64,000 nt of DNA from Paenibacillus sp. 1_12 (GCF_900114475.1 NZ_FOTE01000002.1:744001-808000), one strand, 5' to 3'. Positions 12,448 through 22,801 are shown, counted from the first letter of the stretch. The notes: generated by a model not told the origin, from the letters alone. Numbers and translations are program-made.

Positions 12448-13539
12448 TTAACTCCTTGACAATGTTTTGGATTTGACCAACGGAAGGAACACTTCCTTAC
12501 CCGTCCGTGCGGACTCATAAATGGCAAGAATAATTTCAACAGCTGCATAACCTTCTTTCCCTTGGATCATAGGCGGACGATTTTCTTGCACGGCAAAAAT
12601 CATGTCCTGTATTTGCCCGGCATGTCCAGTTGTGGAAATTGCAGTAGGATCAGCGCTGCCGCTCATCTTCTCTTGCTTTCCATATTCACTTAGCACCTGA
12701 GCTTCTTCTATTCTTTCCGCGTCATCAGCGAGCTTGTATGTTTCAATATTTGAGTTGCTTGCATATATGGTTCCTGTAGTGCCATGAACTTGTAAAAGAG
12801 TCTCAAGGCCCGGATATGCGCAAGTTGTACCAATAAAAGTGCTGATCGCCCCGTTTTCGAAATGGATGACCGCTACTGCGGTGTCTTCGGTCTCGATGTT
12901 GTGATTGAAGGCTGCAGCTTTGGCAAAAACACTCTTGACAGGCCCCATCATCCACTGCATCAAGTCAATGGTATGTACGGATTGGTTCATGATGGCTCCG
13001 CCGCCATCCATCGCCCACGTTCCTCTCCATCCCCCGTTTTTTGCATAATATTCGTCGTTACGGAACCATTTCACATGAAAATTAGCCGTAATTAGCTTAC
13101 CAAGTCTGCCGCTATCAATCGTTTCTTTAATTTTTTTGTTGCCGGGGCTCAAACGGTTTTGAAAAACACAACCTACATACTTCCCAGCTTTTTCAGCTGC
13201 AGCTAAAATGTCGTTGATCTTATCCAATTGGATTTCGAGAGGCTTCTCCACTAAGACATGCTTGCCTGCCTCCAACGCCTTTATGGCATCATCACGATGC
13301 ATACCACTCGGTGTACATACACTCACAACATCGATGTCCGGCCGGTTTAACAGCAGTTCATAGCTAGTGTAACGGTTCTCCGGCGAAATGTTAAATTCAT
13401 CACCTACACGATTGAGAACGCCTTCATCAAGGTCACAAATAGCAACAAATTCGCAACCCTTCGCTTTCACAGCACTCCTTACATGTGATTTACCAACACC
13501 CAATCCGACAACTGCATAGCCTACTTCATGATGAGTCAT
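12448..13539 (-). CDS. Gfo/Idh/MocA-family sugar oxidoreductase
   Basis: 363 residues. The N-terminal Rossmann fold has GLGVGKSHV, and the family motif EKPLEIQ (Lys of the EKP motif) lies at about residue 100. The C-terminal alpha/beta substrate domain includes GGWRGTWAMDGGGAIMNQSV and HTIDLMQWMMG with the catalytic His. Members oxidise or reduce sugar hydroxyls with a bound or free nicotinamide cofactor. The gene sits between two copies of an aldo/keto reductase, next to DUF6807, in one transcription unit with a sugar importer. It probably performs the dehydrogenation step on the imported or released sugar. The ribosome site AAAGAAGG lies before ATG 13539. Confidence 0.9.
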   Translation of the reverse strand: MTHHEVGYAVVGLGVGKSHVRSAVKAKGCEFVAICDLDEGVLNRVGDEFNISPENRYTSYELLLNRPDIDVVSVCTPSGMHRDDAIKALEAGKHVLVEKPLEIQLDKINDILAAAEKAGKYVGCVFQNRLSPGNKKIKETIDSGRLGKLITANFHVKWFRNDEYYAKNGGWRGTWAMDGGGAIMNQSVHTIDLMQWMMGPVKSVFAKAAAFNHNIETEDTAVAVIHFENGAISTFIGTTCAYPGLETLLQVHGTTGTIYASNSNIETYKLADDAERIEEAQVLSEYGKQEKMSGSADPTAISTTGHAGQIQDMIFAVQENRPPMIQGKEGYAAVEIILAIYESARTGKEVFLPLVKSKTLSRS

Positions 13540-13575
13540 CCTGTTTTCCTTCTTTCGTTAAGTTTTTTTATATCC

Positions 13576-14565
13576 TCATTTCAATATTTCTTCAATTCTC
13601 AGCAGCTCCTCCTGGCTGAAATCCAGGTTGTTCAATGCTGCAACGTTGTCTTCTATCTGGCTTACCTTGCTTGCTCCTATAAGAGCCGTGGTTATGCGTC
13701 CTTCTCTAAGCACCCAAGCAATAGCCATTTGGGCGAGGCTTTGACCGCGCTCTAACGCCATGCTGTTTAAACGTTTGATCTTGGCCATTATCCCATCTGT
13801 GATGGCCTGGGCATTCAAAAACGGACTTGAACCTGCAGCCCTTGAATCGGAAGGAATTCCAGTAAGGTAGCGGTTGGTCAGCAGCCCCTTGGCTAAAGAG
13901 GAAAAGGCTATGGAACCTATTCCTTCCTCTTTCAGTACATCCAGCAGTCCGTTTTCTATCGATCTTTCAAACATAGAGTACTTGGGCTGGTGGATAAGAC
14001 ATGGTGTACCAAGAGCCTTCAAAATGACAGAAGCCTTTTGTGTCTGCTCGGCGCTATAATTGGATAGTCCTACATACAAAGCTTTTCATTGTCTTACTGC
14101 CAAATCCAGTGCACCCATCGTTTCTTCCAGTGGTGTTTCCGGGTCTGGCCTGTGTGAATAGAAAATGTCAACATAATCAAGTCCCATACGCTTAAGGCTC
14201 TGGTCTAGGCTGGAAATCATATACTTCTTTGAACACCAGTCTCCATAGGGGCCTTCCCACATCGTATACCCTGCTTTGGTTGATATAACCCATTCATCAC
14301 GGTAAGCCATGAAGTCTTTTTTTAGGATTCTGCCGAAATTCTCTTCTGCTGACCCTGGAGGCGGACCGTAATTGTTAGCCAGGTCGAAGTGGGTAATTCC
14401 AAGATCGAAAGCTCGGTGCAGCATTTCACGTTGGTTTTCAAACGCATCTACACCTCCGTAATTATGCCATAAGCCTAGGGAAATAGCAGGCAGTTTGAGA
14501 CCCGAGCTTCCACACCTGTTATATTTCATACTGGAATATCTTTCTTTTTCAGGCATATAACTCAT
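13576..14565 (-). pseudogene. Second aldo/keto reductase copy, broken by one TGA
   Basis: Paralogue of the gene at 10245-11234 with the same total length (330 codons including stop) and high identity throughout. The frame is interrupted by one in-frame TGA at 14086-14088. At the same place the intact copy reads GGA, so VRQGKALYVG became VRQ-stop-KALYVG. The upstream (14565-14086) and downstream (14079-13576) parts are in the same frame with no other lesion. Catalytic Tyr, Lys and His segments are conserved. It is therefore a recent nonsense mutation or a sequencing error; readthrough cannot be excluded from sequence alone. Confidence 0.9.
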
Positions 14566-14588
14566 TCCAATCCTCCGTCTTTTAATGA

Positions 14589-16631
14589 TTATAGAAGTCC
14601 AGCTGTCTTACAAACACCATGGTAGGCTAATTCATGATAATAGGTACTATTCATGTCACAATTTAGTCTCCACTTGATATCGGTAATCAAAGCATAAGCA
14701 TTTTTGGCCTGCTCCTGATCATGATCCCGAAGCAGCGTTACTTCCTTTTCACATCTTTTCATGCAATCCGTAAGAAGTTCATACCTATTTTCCGACTTGG
14801 TCATCATTAATAACCTATACCTAAAAAACATCTCAGTATGAACTTTAAACACTTTAACTGCTTGTATTTGATAGTCCATACATTTCTTTAGAATAGTATA
14901 GTCCTCTTCTGACAGATCATTCTTACATTGTTCCAGTATTTCACTCATTTTTTGAACATTTTGAATGGCAAGTTCCTTTTCATCCAATAGGAGTGTAAGA
15001 TTTTCTTCACTAGGTTCTAAAATCCATTTTCTTTCCTTACAAGCCGTATTATAGGTATGTTCCATATATTGCAGCTGCCACTCATATCTTTCTATAGAGC
15101 CAATAAAAGAGGAGTGGAAATTATTCACTATGGATTCATTTGCATATTGGGCTTGTTCTGCTACTTTTTCTGACAATACAAAAAATTCCAGCATTTCATC
15201 AGGGAATCCGCTTTTCTTACACATTCTCCATACATCATCCAGTTTTATATTCATATCCCAACAGGTTTTGAAAAAAACATCATATTTAATAGACTGTAAT
15301 CCCGTTAAAACTGCATAATCTCCAACAAATTTGGTGTATGGTCCCAATGAATAACCACGTATCCTACACATATAACCACTTATTCCCTTTTCGTAATAAT
15401 ACCTCATTCTATCGGGTATAAATTGAAGCGCGCAGGTGACCCATCCGCTCCAATCCCCTCTATATTCGCCTCCAAGATCAAACTCTACCCATTCCCTGCC
15501 CGGTGAAAGCCTGCCTGGGAGCGTCGCCGGAGAATGAAAACGATAAAAATCCTCAACCTGCATTTTACTTCTTGAGTCACACCGCTCAGGTAATTTACCC
15601 AAAATATCTTCATATATTTTTTCACAATCTGGATGATGGGTAAAACTAGAACAAATGATCCGTCCATCACTTCTTCCTGCTTCATCCATTGCCTCAAGGG
15701 CTTTATCATACATCGCAAGGAAAAGCTCTCCTATAGACCTTTTATCTGTGTCAGGACGATAACATTGCCATATTTCCATGGCCTCTCCTGTCCACAGTTC
15801 AATACCGGAAAGTGAAGGGAAGTCCTCCATGACCTCTTTGATTTTGGATTTGTAGAAATTCCAGGTATCTTCATTGTCTAATCTTAGTGCGAATAAACCA
15901 TTTTTTGGATTTCGATAAAACAGTTCAGGGTATACCTTCAGCAGCTCTTCGGGTATATTGAACTCGGTGCAGGAAAGGTAAAAGTCCATTCCCCAATTTT
16001 TTGCCTCATTAATGATTTTACCCAAGCACTCTTTTGCAAGCTTAATCTTTCCAGATTGATCCTCTCTTTGTAGTCTGGCGAAATACCTGAAATCAAGAAA
16101 TGCATACCAGCTCTTACTGATCCAATTATCAATCCACATCAGATGATTGATTCTTTTTCTTGCCAGAAGTTTGATCAGTTTGATATTCTCATCGATATTT
16201 TCCGTTGTTGTCAAAGAAGGCCCCCAATGTCTCTCGACACCTCTTTTTTTGATATCTGGCGTACTGGTCATATTTAATTGGGGTAACCGCACTTCATGAT
16301 CCTGGATGTACGTCTGATCGAGAATTTCACATATTCCATATAAAATTGCCTTTTCACTTGCACCAGATAGATAGATATGATAATTTCCATCTTCAAAACC
16401 AGTATGAATAACAAATGTTTGTTCATTTTGGCCTTCCACTACTACAGGCTCGATGATTCGAATTCGGTTACCTCCACTATGATTCACTTTTAGCTGGAGA
16501 TTTTGAATATGATACATATCTCTCCATTCGTCTATTAACAAACTAACGGCATTTTGCGTAATGATGCCACTGTTATAGCAAATCTCCAAACTCACATTAC
16601 ACATACCATTTTTTGTTATAAATAAATCCAT
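14589..16631 (-). CDS. Putative glycoside hydrolase, GH67/GH20-like
   Basis: 680 residues, no signal peptide. An N-terminal alpha/beta domain (about 1-125, ending GASEKAILYGICEILDQ) resembles the accessory domain before GH20 and GH67 barrels. A TIM-barrel-like region follows, with KRGVERHWGP, RKRINHLMWIDNW, WGMDFYLSCTEF and SGIELWTGEAMEIW; the acidic residues in this last segment are candidate catalytic ones. A long helical C-terminus (about 480-680) completes it. The overall plan recalls alpha-glucuronidases and the DUF4838 group. It would act in the cytoplasm on imported oligosaccharides. It follows the sensor kinase by 57 bases and precedes the reductase copy by 23. Family assignment is by motif impression; specificity is unknown. 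Confidence 0.6.
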   Translation of the reverse strand: MDLFITKNGMCNVSLEICYNSGIITQNAVSLLIDEWRDMYHIQNLQLKVNHSGGNRIRIIEPVVVEGQNEQTFVIHTGFEDGNYHIYLSGASEKAILYGICEILDQTYIQDHEVRLPQLNMTSTPDIKKRGVERHWGPSLTTTENIDENIKLIKLLARKRINHLMWIDNWISKSWYAFLDFRYFARLQREDQSGKIKLAKECLGKIINEAKNWGMDFYLSCTEFNIPEELLKVYPELFYRNPKNGLFALRLDNEDTWNFYKSKIKEVMEDFPSLSGIELWTGEAMEIWQCYRPDTDKRSIGELFLAMYDKALEAMDEAGRSDGRIICSSFTHHPDCEKIYEDILGKLPERCDSRSKMQVEDFYRFHSPATLPGRLSPGREWVEFDLGGEYRGDWSGWVTCALQFIPDRMRYYYEKGISGYMCRIRGYSLGPYTKFVGDYAVLTGLQSIKYDVFFKTCWDMNIKLDDVWRMCKKSGFPDEMLEFFVLSEKVAEQAQYANESIVNNFHSSFIGSIERYEWQLQYMEHTYNTACKERKWILEPSEENLTLLLDEKELAIQNVQKMSEILEQCKNDLSEEDYTILKKCMDYQIQAVKVFKVHTEMFFRYRLLMMTKSENRYELLTDCMKRCEKEVTLLRDHDQEQAKNAYALITDIKWRLNCDMNSTYYHELAYHGVCKTAGLL

Positions 16632-16688
16632 ATTTCAGATTCTCCTACCTGTCCTATTAAGTCTGAGTAACTACATTTCAACTGTATC

Positions 16689-18476
16689 TTAAGGTTCAAT
16701 AACGGGTAGCCTTATGGTAACTTTGGTTCCCACAAATGCTTCGCTAACGATATCCAGACCATATTCCGGACCAAATTGCAGCTTGATTCTCTTATTAATA
16801 TTTCCAAGTCCAATGCTTTGTTTATCAGTTCCAAATAGTTCCATATTTTCATCATCTCTAATACTTTTTAGTAATTCTGATAACTGCTCTTCATTCATCC
16901 CTACCCCATTATCCTCTATATCCATTTGCAAATAGCCGCTCTCTGATATGAATCCTTGAATCAACAGCCGTCCTTCCCCGTTTTTCATCTCCAATCCATG
17001 GTACATAGCATTTTCCACAATAGGTTGAAGTACCATTTTCAAAGTTTTATTCTCGAGTATTGACTCTTCAATATGGATCACGGTCTCAAATTTGCCATTA
17101 TACCGGATGTCCATAATTAACAAATAGTCCTTAATACAGCTCATTTCGTCTTTGATACTCACCATGTCTTCCCCTTTTATACTATATCTAAATATTCTTG
17201 ACATAGCCGAGGATATACTGACTACCTCCATCACATTATAGGCTAAACCAATATTGCTCAGGCAGTTCAAAGTATTATAAAGAAAATGAGGATTAATTTG
17301 ACTTTGCAGAGCCGACAATTCAGCTTGTTTTTTCGATAGCTTGGCTTCATAGAGGGAAGTTTGATCCTCAACTATTTTACTAGTCATTGCCTCGACCTTA
17401 TCTAACATTTGATTAATATTAGTAGCTATGATACCCACTTCGTTTTTTGACGAGATTCTTAATCTTTGTTTGATATTACGCTCACCAATTTGGGATAAGA
17501 ATCTCACGATCAACATGACCGGACGCGTGGTATTATATATGAAACCGCTGCCTATAACAGTCAACAACACAATCATAATGATACCTAACCAGATTCCGAA
17601 GGAGACGATAGGCTTCATATCACTAGTTAGCTCTGCAATAGGAATAACACTGATTACCTTCCAATCTGTGCTTTCAATTTTTTTATATTGGACGATGGAT
17701 TTTTGTCCCTCATAAAGAATTTCATCTTTTACCGTACTGCTTATTCCTTCCTGCCAAAAAATCTCCTCATAGAAGTCTCCTGCTTTAAGACCTTTATTGC
17801 TAACGATAACCCGATTTTCTGAATCAAGAATTAAAAAAAGTGAATTGTTAGTTAATTCTGCTGTATTTACTAATTTCTCTAACTCCCTAGTATCTAAAAG
17901 AAAAATACAGCTTCCGATTTTTGAATAACCACCAGTCATATCCAAAGAAGAAAATATAGGAGAAATATAGGAATAATAGTAGAAAGCATCACTGCTGTCT
18001 CTTACAATAGAAGAAAACACAGCCTTTTTAAACTCACTGCTTTGAAAATTATACATTTTTCCCAGACTTTTCAATATATCATTATTATAATGGAGGGAGT
18101 CTGAAATTTGCCTGTCTTTATTATTTAATAGAACAATACTATAAATATTTTGATTGGAAGATCTTGCATTAGTAAAAATTTCAGACACGAAGTCTTTTAA
18201 ATCTGCATTCCTAATGATGTTGTCCGACACCAAAAGTTCCTGCACGTATTTGCTATAACTAATGGTAATTGAATCTCTTTCAACACTTTTTGCAATCGTA
18301 TCCACATTTAGCGCTACCTGTCCCATGAGACCCTCTGCATACTTAGCAGCACGCTCACGAGTTAGTGAATTGAATAAAACACTATACATGCTCTGCAACA
18401 GGATCATCATAATCAGTGCTATCAATATAAGCAGTGATATTTGGTGTTTCAGCCTCAGATTATTAATTAAGCGCAT
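16689..18476 (-). CDS. YesM-type sensor histidine kinase
   Basis: 595 residues. Transmembrane segments lie at about 13-33 and 294-314, with a Cache-like extracellular sensor between them. A HAMP region follows (about 315-365), then the His_kinase domain with SALQSQINPHFLYNTLNCLS (phospho-His about 397) and a C-terminal ATPase (VENAMYHGLE N-box, DNGVGMNEEQ, GLGNINKRIK). The 14-base overlap with the response regulator gene shows they are a cognate pair. It presumably senses an extracellular sugar, perhaps with the solute-binding protein encoded upstream, and phosphorylates the AraC-type regulator. Confidence 0.93.
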   Translation of the reverse strand: MRLINNLRLKHQISLLILIALIMMILLQSMYSVLFNSLTRERAAKYAEGLMGQVALNVDTIAKSVERDSITISYSKYVQELLVSDNIIRNADLKDFVSEIFTNARSSNQNIYSIVLLNNKDRQISDSLHYNNDILKSLGKMYNFQSSEFKKAVFSSIVRDSSDAFYYYSYISPIFSSLDMTGGYSKIGSCIFLLDTRELEKLVNTAELTNNSLFLILDSENRVIVSNKGLKAGDFYEEIFWQEGISSTVKDEILYEGQKSIVQYKKIESTDWKVISVIPIAELTSDMKPIVSFGIWLGIIMIVLLTVIGSGFIYNTTRPVMLIVRFLSQIGERNIKQRLRISSKNEVGIIATNINQMLDKVEAMTSKIVEDQTSLYEAKLSKKQAELSALQSQINPHFLYNTLNCLSNIGLAYNVMEVVSISSAMSRIFRYSIKGEDMVSIKDEMSCIKDYLLIMDIRYNGKFETVIHIEESILENKTLKMVLQPIVENAMYHGLEMKNGEGRLLIQGFISESGYLQMDIEDNGVGMNEEQLSELLKSIRDDENMELFGTDKQSIGLGNINKRIKLQFGPEYGLDIVSEAFVGTKVTIRLPVIEP

Positions 18477-19911
18477 TCAAATCTCCGCTCGTTTTACGAT
18501 ATTTGGAAGGTGTACACCCTAAATTTCGTTTAAACACCTTATTAAAATAAAAATAATCACTATAACCGACACTCTTACATACATCTGCTATGGATAAGGT
18601 ACTATTTTGAAGCAGTTCACAAGCCTTTTTCATTCTCAAATCAGTCATATACTGTGAAAACGTCATGCCTGTAACCTTTCTAAACAGCTCACAACAATAG
18701 CTTATATTAATAAAAAATCGATTGGACAATTCCTTTAAAAACAGTTCCTCTTGATAGTGCTTATGGGTATAAAGCAATAGTTCTTTAAATTTATTATTGG
18801 CATCTCCAGGTTGATCGGGTTCAAGAAAGGAAAGCAGTTCAAATAAATATTCACTTAGCGTTTCTAAATTCATGAACTTTTCTTTAATCTCAATATAGTC
18901 TAGCAGCTCAAAGTCCATTAATCCGCTGCCTTTTTCACTATTTCCTGAAGTCTGCATAACCATTTCATTCCATAAAAGCACAGCATCTTCAATCCCCAAA
19001 CGGTTTGCTATAAAAAAAGCTGTCATCCCTGATGTAATACCCTTCAGGTTCTTGTACTGAGCTCGTTCTAATGCTTCTGTTATCTGCTCAGCAAATTGTT
19101 TGACAAGCCTTTTGTTGCTCTTTCTATATTGTGAAATTGTCATTGACGTATTTACAAAACAATCATTACTAGCGATATCAGAAGTCTTTAAGAGCATGGC
19201 TAAATGGTCAGCCCCATCACTGGATAAACTAATCCCTGCCCTGTCGAGTAAACTTTCCTTTGCAGTAAGACTACTATAAATCAACGCGCTTTTATCTTCA
19301 TCACTATTAATAATAAAAACACATTTTTGGGGGCCTAATTTCAAGGCAGTGAATTGTGCTTTATTCCCTAAATCAAATAAAACCACATCATCATATTCAG
19401 AGCTTTTAAAATACACCGTTACAACCTGATATCTGGAGTATGGGTTATGGTGCAGCTTGGTTTTCAAAAGTGACTGATGATCCCTGCTTTCTTCCAGCAA
19501 GGAAATGTAAAAACCTAAATCAGCTGTGCTGCGCTTGTTTTCCAGCTTTCTATATAGCTTTTCAAGCATTTCCTCCGCCTTTACCAAATCCAGAGGCTTT
19601 AATTGATAATCCATCGCACCTTCCTGCATCGCATGCTGCACATAGGAGAATTCTGCAAACCCGCTAATCACAATAAAATCAGCTTCTACCCCTTTTGCTC
19701 TCGTTTTTTGCATCAACTCTATACCTGAGATTTCAGGCATCCTGATATCTGTAAACACGACATCAGGTCGTTCTTTACAAATAACTTCCAATGCTTTGGC
19801 AGGTTCTGTCGTTTCGCAAATAATTCTAAATCTGTTGTGACTACGCTCTAATAATTTTCGAATTCCTATTAAAGCCCAAGGTTCATCATCAACAATGACC
19901 ACACGATACAT
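18463..19911 (-). CDS. YesN-type response regulator with AraC DNA-binding domain
   Basis: 482 residues. The N-terminal receiver has the acidic pair at D8-D9 (VIVDDEPWA), the phospho-Asp at about 55 (VFTDIRMPE) and Lys in YQLKPLDL. A middle region is followed by a C-terminal AraC double helix-turn-helix (FFINISYCCELFRKVTGMTF and SIADVCKSVGYSDYFYFNKV). It is co-transcribed with its kinase and with the sugar importer. Activators of this type bind just upstream of, or overlapping, the -35. The shared block in front of the importer and lacZ occupies that position and is its best candidate site. Confidence 0.93.
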   Translation of the reverse strand: MYRVVIVDDEPWALIGIRKLLERSHNRFRIICETTEPAKALEVICKERPDVVFTDIRMPEISGIELMQKTRAKGVEADFIVISGFAEFSYVQHAMQEGAMDYQLKPLDLVKAEEMLEKLYRKLENKRSTADLGFYISLLEESRDHQSLLKTKLHHNPYSRYQVVTVYFKSSEYDDVVLFDLGNKAQFTALKLGPQKCVFIINSDEDKSALIYSSLTAKESLLDRAGISLSSDGADHLAMLLKTSDIASNDCFVNTSMTISQYRKSNKRLVKQFAEQITEALERAQYKNLKGITSGMTAFFIANRLGIEDAVLLWNEMVMQTSGNSEKGSGLMDFELLDYIEIKEKFMNLETLSEYLFELLSFLEPDQPGDANNKFKELLLYTHKHYQEELFLKELSNRFFINISYCCELFRKVTGMTFSQYMTDLRMKKACELLQNSTLSIADVCKSVGYSDYFYFNKVFKRNLGCTPSKYRKTSGDLNALN

Positions 19912-19991
19912 ACAGCATCACCCACATTTCTAACGTTAGTATCTCAGGCTAACTATGACGTAGAAGAACCTAATCTTCAAATATTGTGTGT

Positions 19992-20034
19992 AAAGGGAAC
20001 TCTTTATCGTACGACAAAGAGTTCCCTTTTTCAG
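19992..20034. terminator. Strong hairpin between binding protein and regulator genes
   Basis: AAAGGGAACTCTTT (19992-20005) pairs with AAAGAGTTCCCTTT (20016-20029). The T-run is best on the plus strand and shorter on the minus. On the minus strand it follows the solute-binding gene, so it may partly terminate there and lower expression of the two-component genes relative to the transporter. Confidence 0.65.
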
Positions 20035-20056
20035 TTCTTCTTTCAATATTATCCAT

Positions 20057-21757
20057 TTATTTTATTTTAGAATTTTTCTTCGCAGAAGGCAACAATTCTG
20101 GTGTAAGTTTTAATTTTTCAAAATCTTCTGGAGATAACATCGTGGCTTTATTTTTTTGATAGTAATCATTGTAAAAAGCATCGACATCTTCGCCGCCAGC
20201 TTTCTTCCAAGCATCTTTAGCATCTGCAATAGCTTTCTCCGCAGTCATACTTGGTGTTGCAAGAGCTTTTAATAGAAGGTCATCTACTGCCTTTCCTCCA
20301 TTTGTTTTCTTCAAGAAGTTATCAGAGGAAAGTGCCGGCATGCTTTGTTGCCATTTTCTTGGATCAATCGCACCAGGTTTATTGACAACTTGTGCCATCC
20401 TAAAAAACAAGTCTCCAAACTCTTGCAATACGGGGTCATTCGATTTTAAATACTGGTTATAATACTCATTTGCTAAAGGAGCATAGTTTGTAGAACCACC
20501 AGTTCCTAAAGCATTTCTTATAATGCTGTAATCTGAGGCATAGTCATATTCAACTTTATTCTTCTCCGGATCTACTACAACAACCGTACCTTCTGCATCT
20601 CTCTTTTTATAAACGCCATCAGGTCCATAAGTCAAATAATCCGAAACTTTAGGGTCATTTAACCAATTAATGTATCTGACCGCAGCATCAACATCTTTTG
20701 TACTTGCATTAATAAAAGCTGCATTGCCTGGACCCCCATTTATATATCCTGTAAAACTACCATACTTGGTAGCAGGCATTTCAAATGTATCCAGTTTTCC
20801 ATTTGGATTATTCTTTTTGAAATTAGCAAAAGTTGGTGAATTAATTGAACTAAATTTTCCTGTAGCAAAGATTCCTATCTTTCCATTGGTGAAATCTGCT
20901 AGCGATTTATCGCCTTTGTCAAGTAAGAAGTCTGGATCTACAAGCTTTGCATCTACAAGTTGTTTTGAATACTTAAGCCAATCTTGCATTCTATCCCATA
21001 CAAATGTCAGCTTGCCATCGACCACCGCATATTTTTCAGGATTGGCAAAACCAAACATGTGAGAAAGCCATCTTTGTGCATCAGTACTTAAGGATATTCC
21101 ATAGGTATCATTTTTACCATTTCCATCGGGATCCTGCTCAGTAAATGCCTTTGCTACAGCAAATAATTCTTCAGGAGTCTTTGGCATTTGAAGATTTAAT
21201 TTTTCCAGCCAATCTGTCCGGATGACCACAGCATGATTGGGTGCAACATTGGTTACCGTTCCTATTGTGTAAATCTTCCCGTTTACAGTTGTTAACTTTC
21301 TAAGTGCTGGATATTTATCCAAAATCATTTTATAATTAGGCATTTTGGCCAGCAAATCGTCTGTTATTTCTAAAGCTTGACCTTTTGATATGAATGGTAG
21401 GACCTCTTCATAGCTCGATACAACATCAGGACCCTCTCCAGATGCAAAAAGCATGTTCATTCTCTGTGTGGCTTCTGTTCTAGGCACCACTATAAACTTA
21501 ACTTCTTCAAGCGGAGAATTTTCTTGAATCCATTTGGTCCAACGGTTATTTTCATAGGTGCCTTCTGAAGAAGGAATCGTTCCACGATCATAAACCATAA
21601 CCGTAATTTTACCTTTTTTCGCTTTAGGATCGTTGGCATTGCTTGCACTGCCCACCTTTTTAGGTTCGTCTTGTTTAGAGCTGCATCCTGCAAGTCCAAT
21701 AGAAACTGACATTACTAACGTTAATCCAACCGCAATTGCTTGAAAAGATTTGTTCAT
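20057..21757 (-). CDS. Sugar ABC transporter solute-binding lipoprotein (LplA type)
   Basis: 566 residues from ATG 21757, which has GGGAGG nine bases upstream; the frame is open to 21790 but that start has no ribosome site. The lipoprotein signal is MNKSFQAIAVGLTLVMSVSI then GLAGC, with the lipid-bearing Cys in the LAGC box. The mature part has the large extracellular binding fold of the long LplA/YtcQ class (VVIRTDWLEKLNLQMPKTPE). It captures an oligosaccharide for the two permeases encoded just upstream. No ATPase gene is present; this class normally shares the MsmX ATPase encoded elsewhere. A cre-like sequence lies in the gap upstream. Confidence 0.92.
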   Translation of the reverse strand: MNKSFQAIAVGLTLVMSVSIGLAGCSSKQDEPKKVGSASNANDPKAKKGKITVMVYDRGTIPSSEGTYENNRWTKWIQENSPLEEVKFIVVPRTEATQRMNMLFASGEGPDVVSSYEEVLPFISKGQALEITDDLLAKMPNYKMILDKYPALRKLTTVNGKIYTIGTVTNVAPNHAVVIRTDWLEKLNLQMPKTPEELFAVAKAFTEQDPDGNGKNDTYGISLSTDAQRWLSHMFGFANPEKYAVVDGKLTFVWDRMQDWLKYSKQLVDAKLVDPDFLLDKGDKSLADFTNGKIGIFATGKFSSINSPTFANFKKNNPNGKLDTFEMPATKYGSFTGYINGGPGNAAFINASTKDVDAAVRYINWLNDPKVSDYLTYGPDGVYKKRDAEGTVVVVDPEKNKVEYDYASDYSIIRNALGTGGSTNYAPLANEYYNQYLKSNDPVLQEFGDLFFRMAQVVNKPGAIDPRKWQQSMPALSSDNFLKKTNGGKAVDDLLLKALATPSMTAEKAIADAKDAWKKAGGEDVDAFYNDYYQKNKATMLSPEDFEKLKLTPELLPSAKKNSKIK

Positions 21758-21876
21758 ACTCTGTTGCCTCCCTTTTATGTTTATAATCACATCGAAAGTT
21801 CAAATCGCTTCCGATATCTATGTTTCAGACTGCGATATTTCTGCCGCAGCCCTTACATTTCCCAAATCATTAAAAC

Positions 21877-21893
21877 GTTTTCATAAGACTGAA
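21877..21893. promoter_or_regulatory. Candidate catabolite (cre-like) site
   Basis: Read on the minus strand, ATGAAAACGTTTTAATG fits the CcpA cre pattern TGWAARCGYTWNCW at nearly all positions. It lies in the 160-base gap between the second permease and the binding-protein gene. It could act as a roadblock or control an internal promoter. Confidence 0.45.
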
Positions 21894-21916
21894 ATATAAT
21901 CGTCAATGTGTTTTTC

Positions 21917-22801
21917 TTAGCCCTTTACCGACCCGAGCGTAACACCTTTCACAAAATATTTTTGCAGGAATGGGTAAACGATGAGCATGGGTATGATCAA
22001 TATAACAACACCGGCAGACTTAACCGATTCAGATATGACACTGCTTGCACCAGGTATCGCTCTTAGTTCAGTATTATTATCAACATTGATTTGGTTTATT
22101 TGGAAAACCATCTGTTGAATAAGCACGGGTAAAGTATAACCCTTGGAATCATTGATAAACATTAGCACTTTTAAAAACGAATTCCAATAAGTAACCCCGT
22201 AAAAGAGACACAAAGTAGCAAGGACAGCTTTTGAAAGCGGAAGATACATCTGAAGTAAGATTCTGAATTCGGAACAACCATCTATTCTAGCTGCTTCATC
22301 CAACTCTTCTGATATGTTTTCAAAAAAAGACTTCATGACTAACATATTAAATGGGCTAATTAGTGTCGTTAACCAAATGGACCAATACGAATTCATTAAT
22401 CCAAGTGATTTTACCAGTAGGTACGTAGGTATCAAACCGCCACTAAACAGCATGGTGAAGACTACAAAAAACGTTATTTTTTTTCTGGCAAACAATTTCC
22501 TTTTCGATAACGGATATGCACATAATATCGTAAAAATCATACTAAGAGCAGTCCCAGCCCCCGTCACAACGATACTATTCATAACATATTTAAATAAATT
22601 AGTTGATACGATCAAGACTTGATAAGCTGCGGGTGTAAAATCAACCGGCCATAAATATACCTTGCCTGCTTCAATAGCTGCACCACTACTTAATGAAGTA
22701 GCAACAATATATAGGAGTGGAAGTAAACACGTTAACGATATTAAAAAAAGCACAATGTTATTCGTGAAATAAAATGCTTTTTCTCCAGTCGATATTTTCA
22801 A
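21917..22801 (-). CDS. Sugar ABC transporter permease, MalG/LplC type
   Basis: 294 residues with six predicted membrane segments. The ATPase-contact EAA loop is LDEAARIDGCSEFRILLQMY followed by LP. The N-terminus starts in the cytoplasm and the C-terminus is the usual KYFVKGVTLGSVKG of the CUT1 second permease. It forms the membrane channel with the permease encoded 43 bases upstream. Confidence 0.93.
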   Translation of the reverse strand: MKISTGEKAFYFTNNIVLFLISLTCLLPLLYIVATSLSSGAAIEAGKVYLWPVDFTPAAYQVLIVSTNLFKYVMNSIVVTGAGTALSMIFTILCAYPLSKRKLFARKKITFFVVFTMLFSGGLIPTYLLVKSLGLMNSYWSIWLTTLISPFNMLVMKSFFENISEELDEAARIDGCSEFRILLQMYLPLSKAVLATLCLFYGVTYWNSFLKVLMFINDSKGYTLPVLIQQMVFQINQINVDNNTELRAIPGASSVISESVKSAGVVILIIPMLIVYPFLQKYFVKGVTLGSVKG

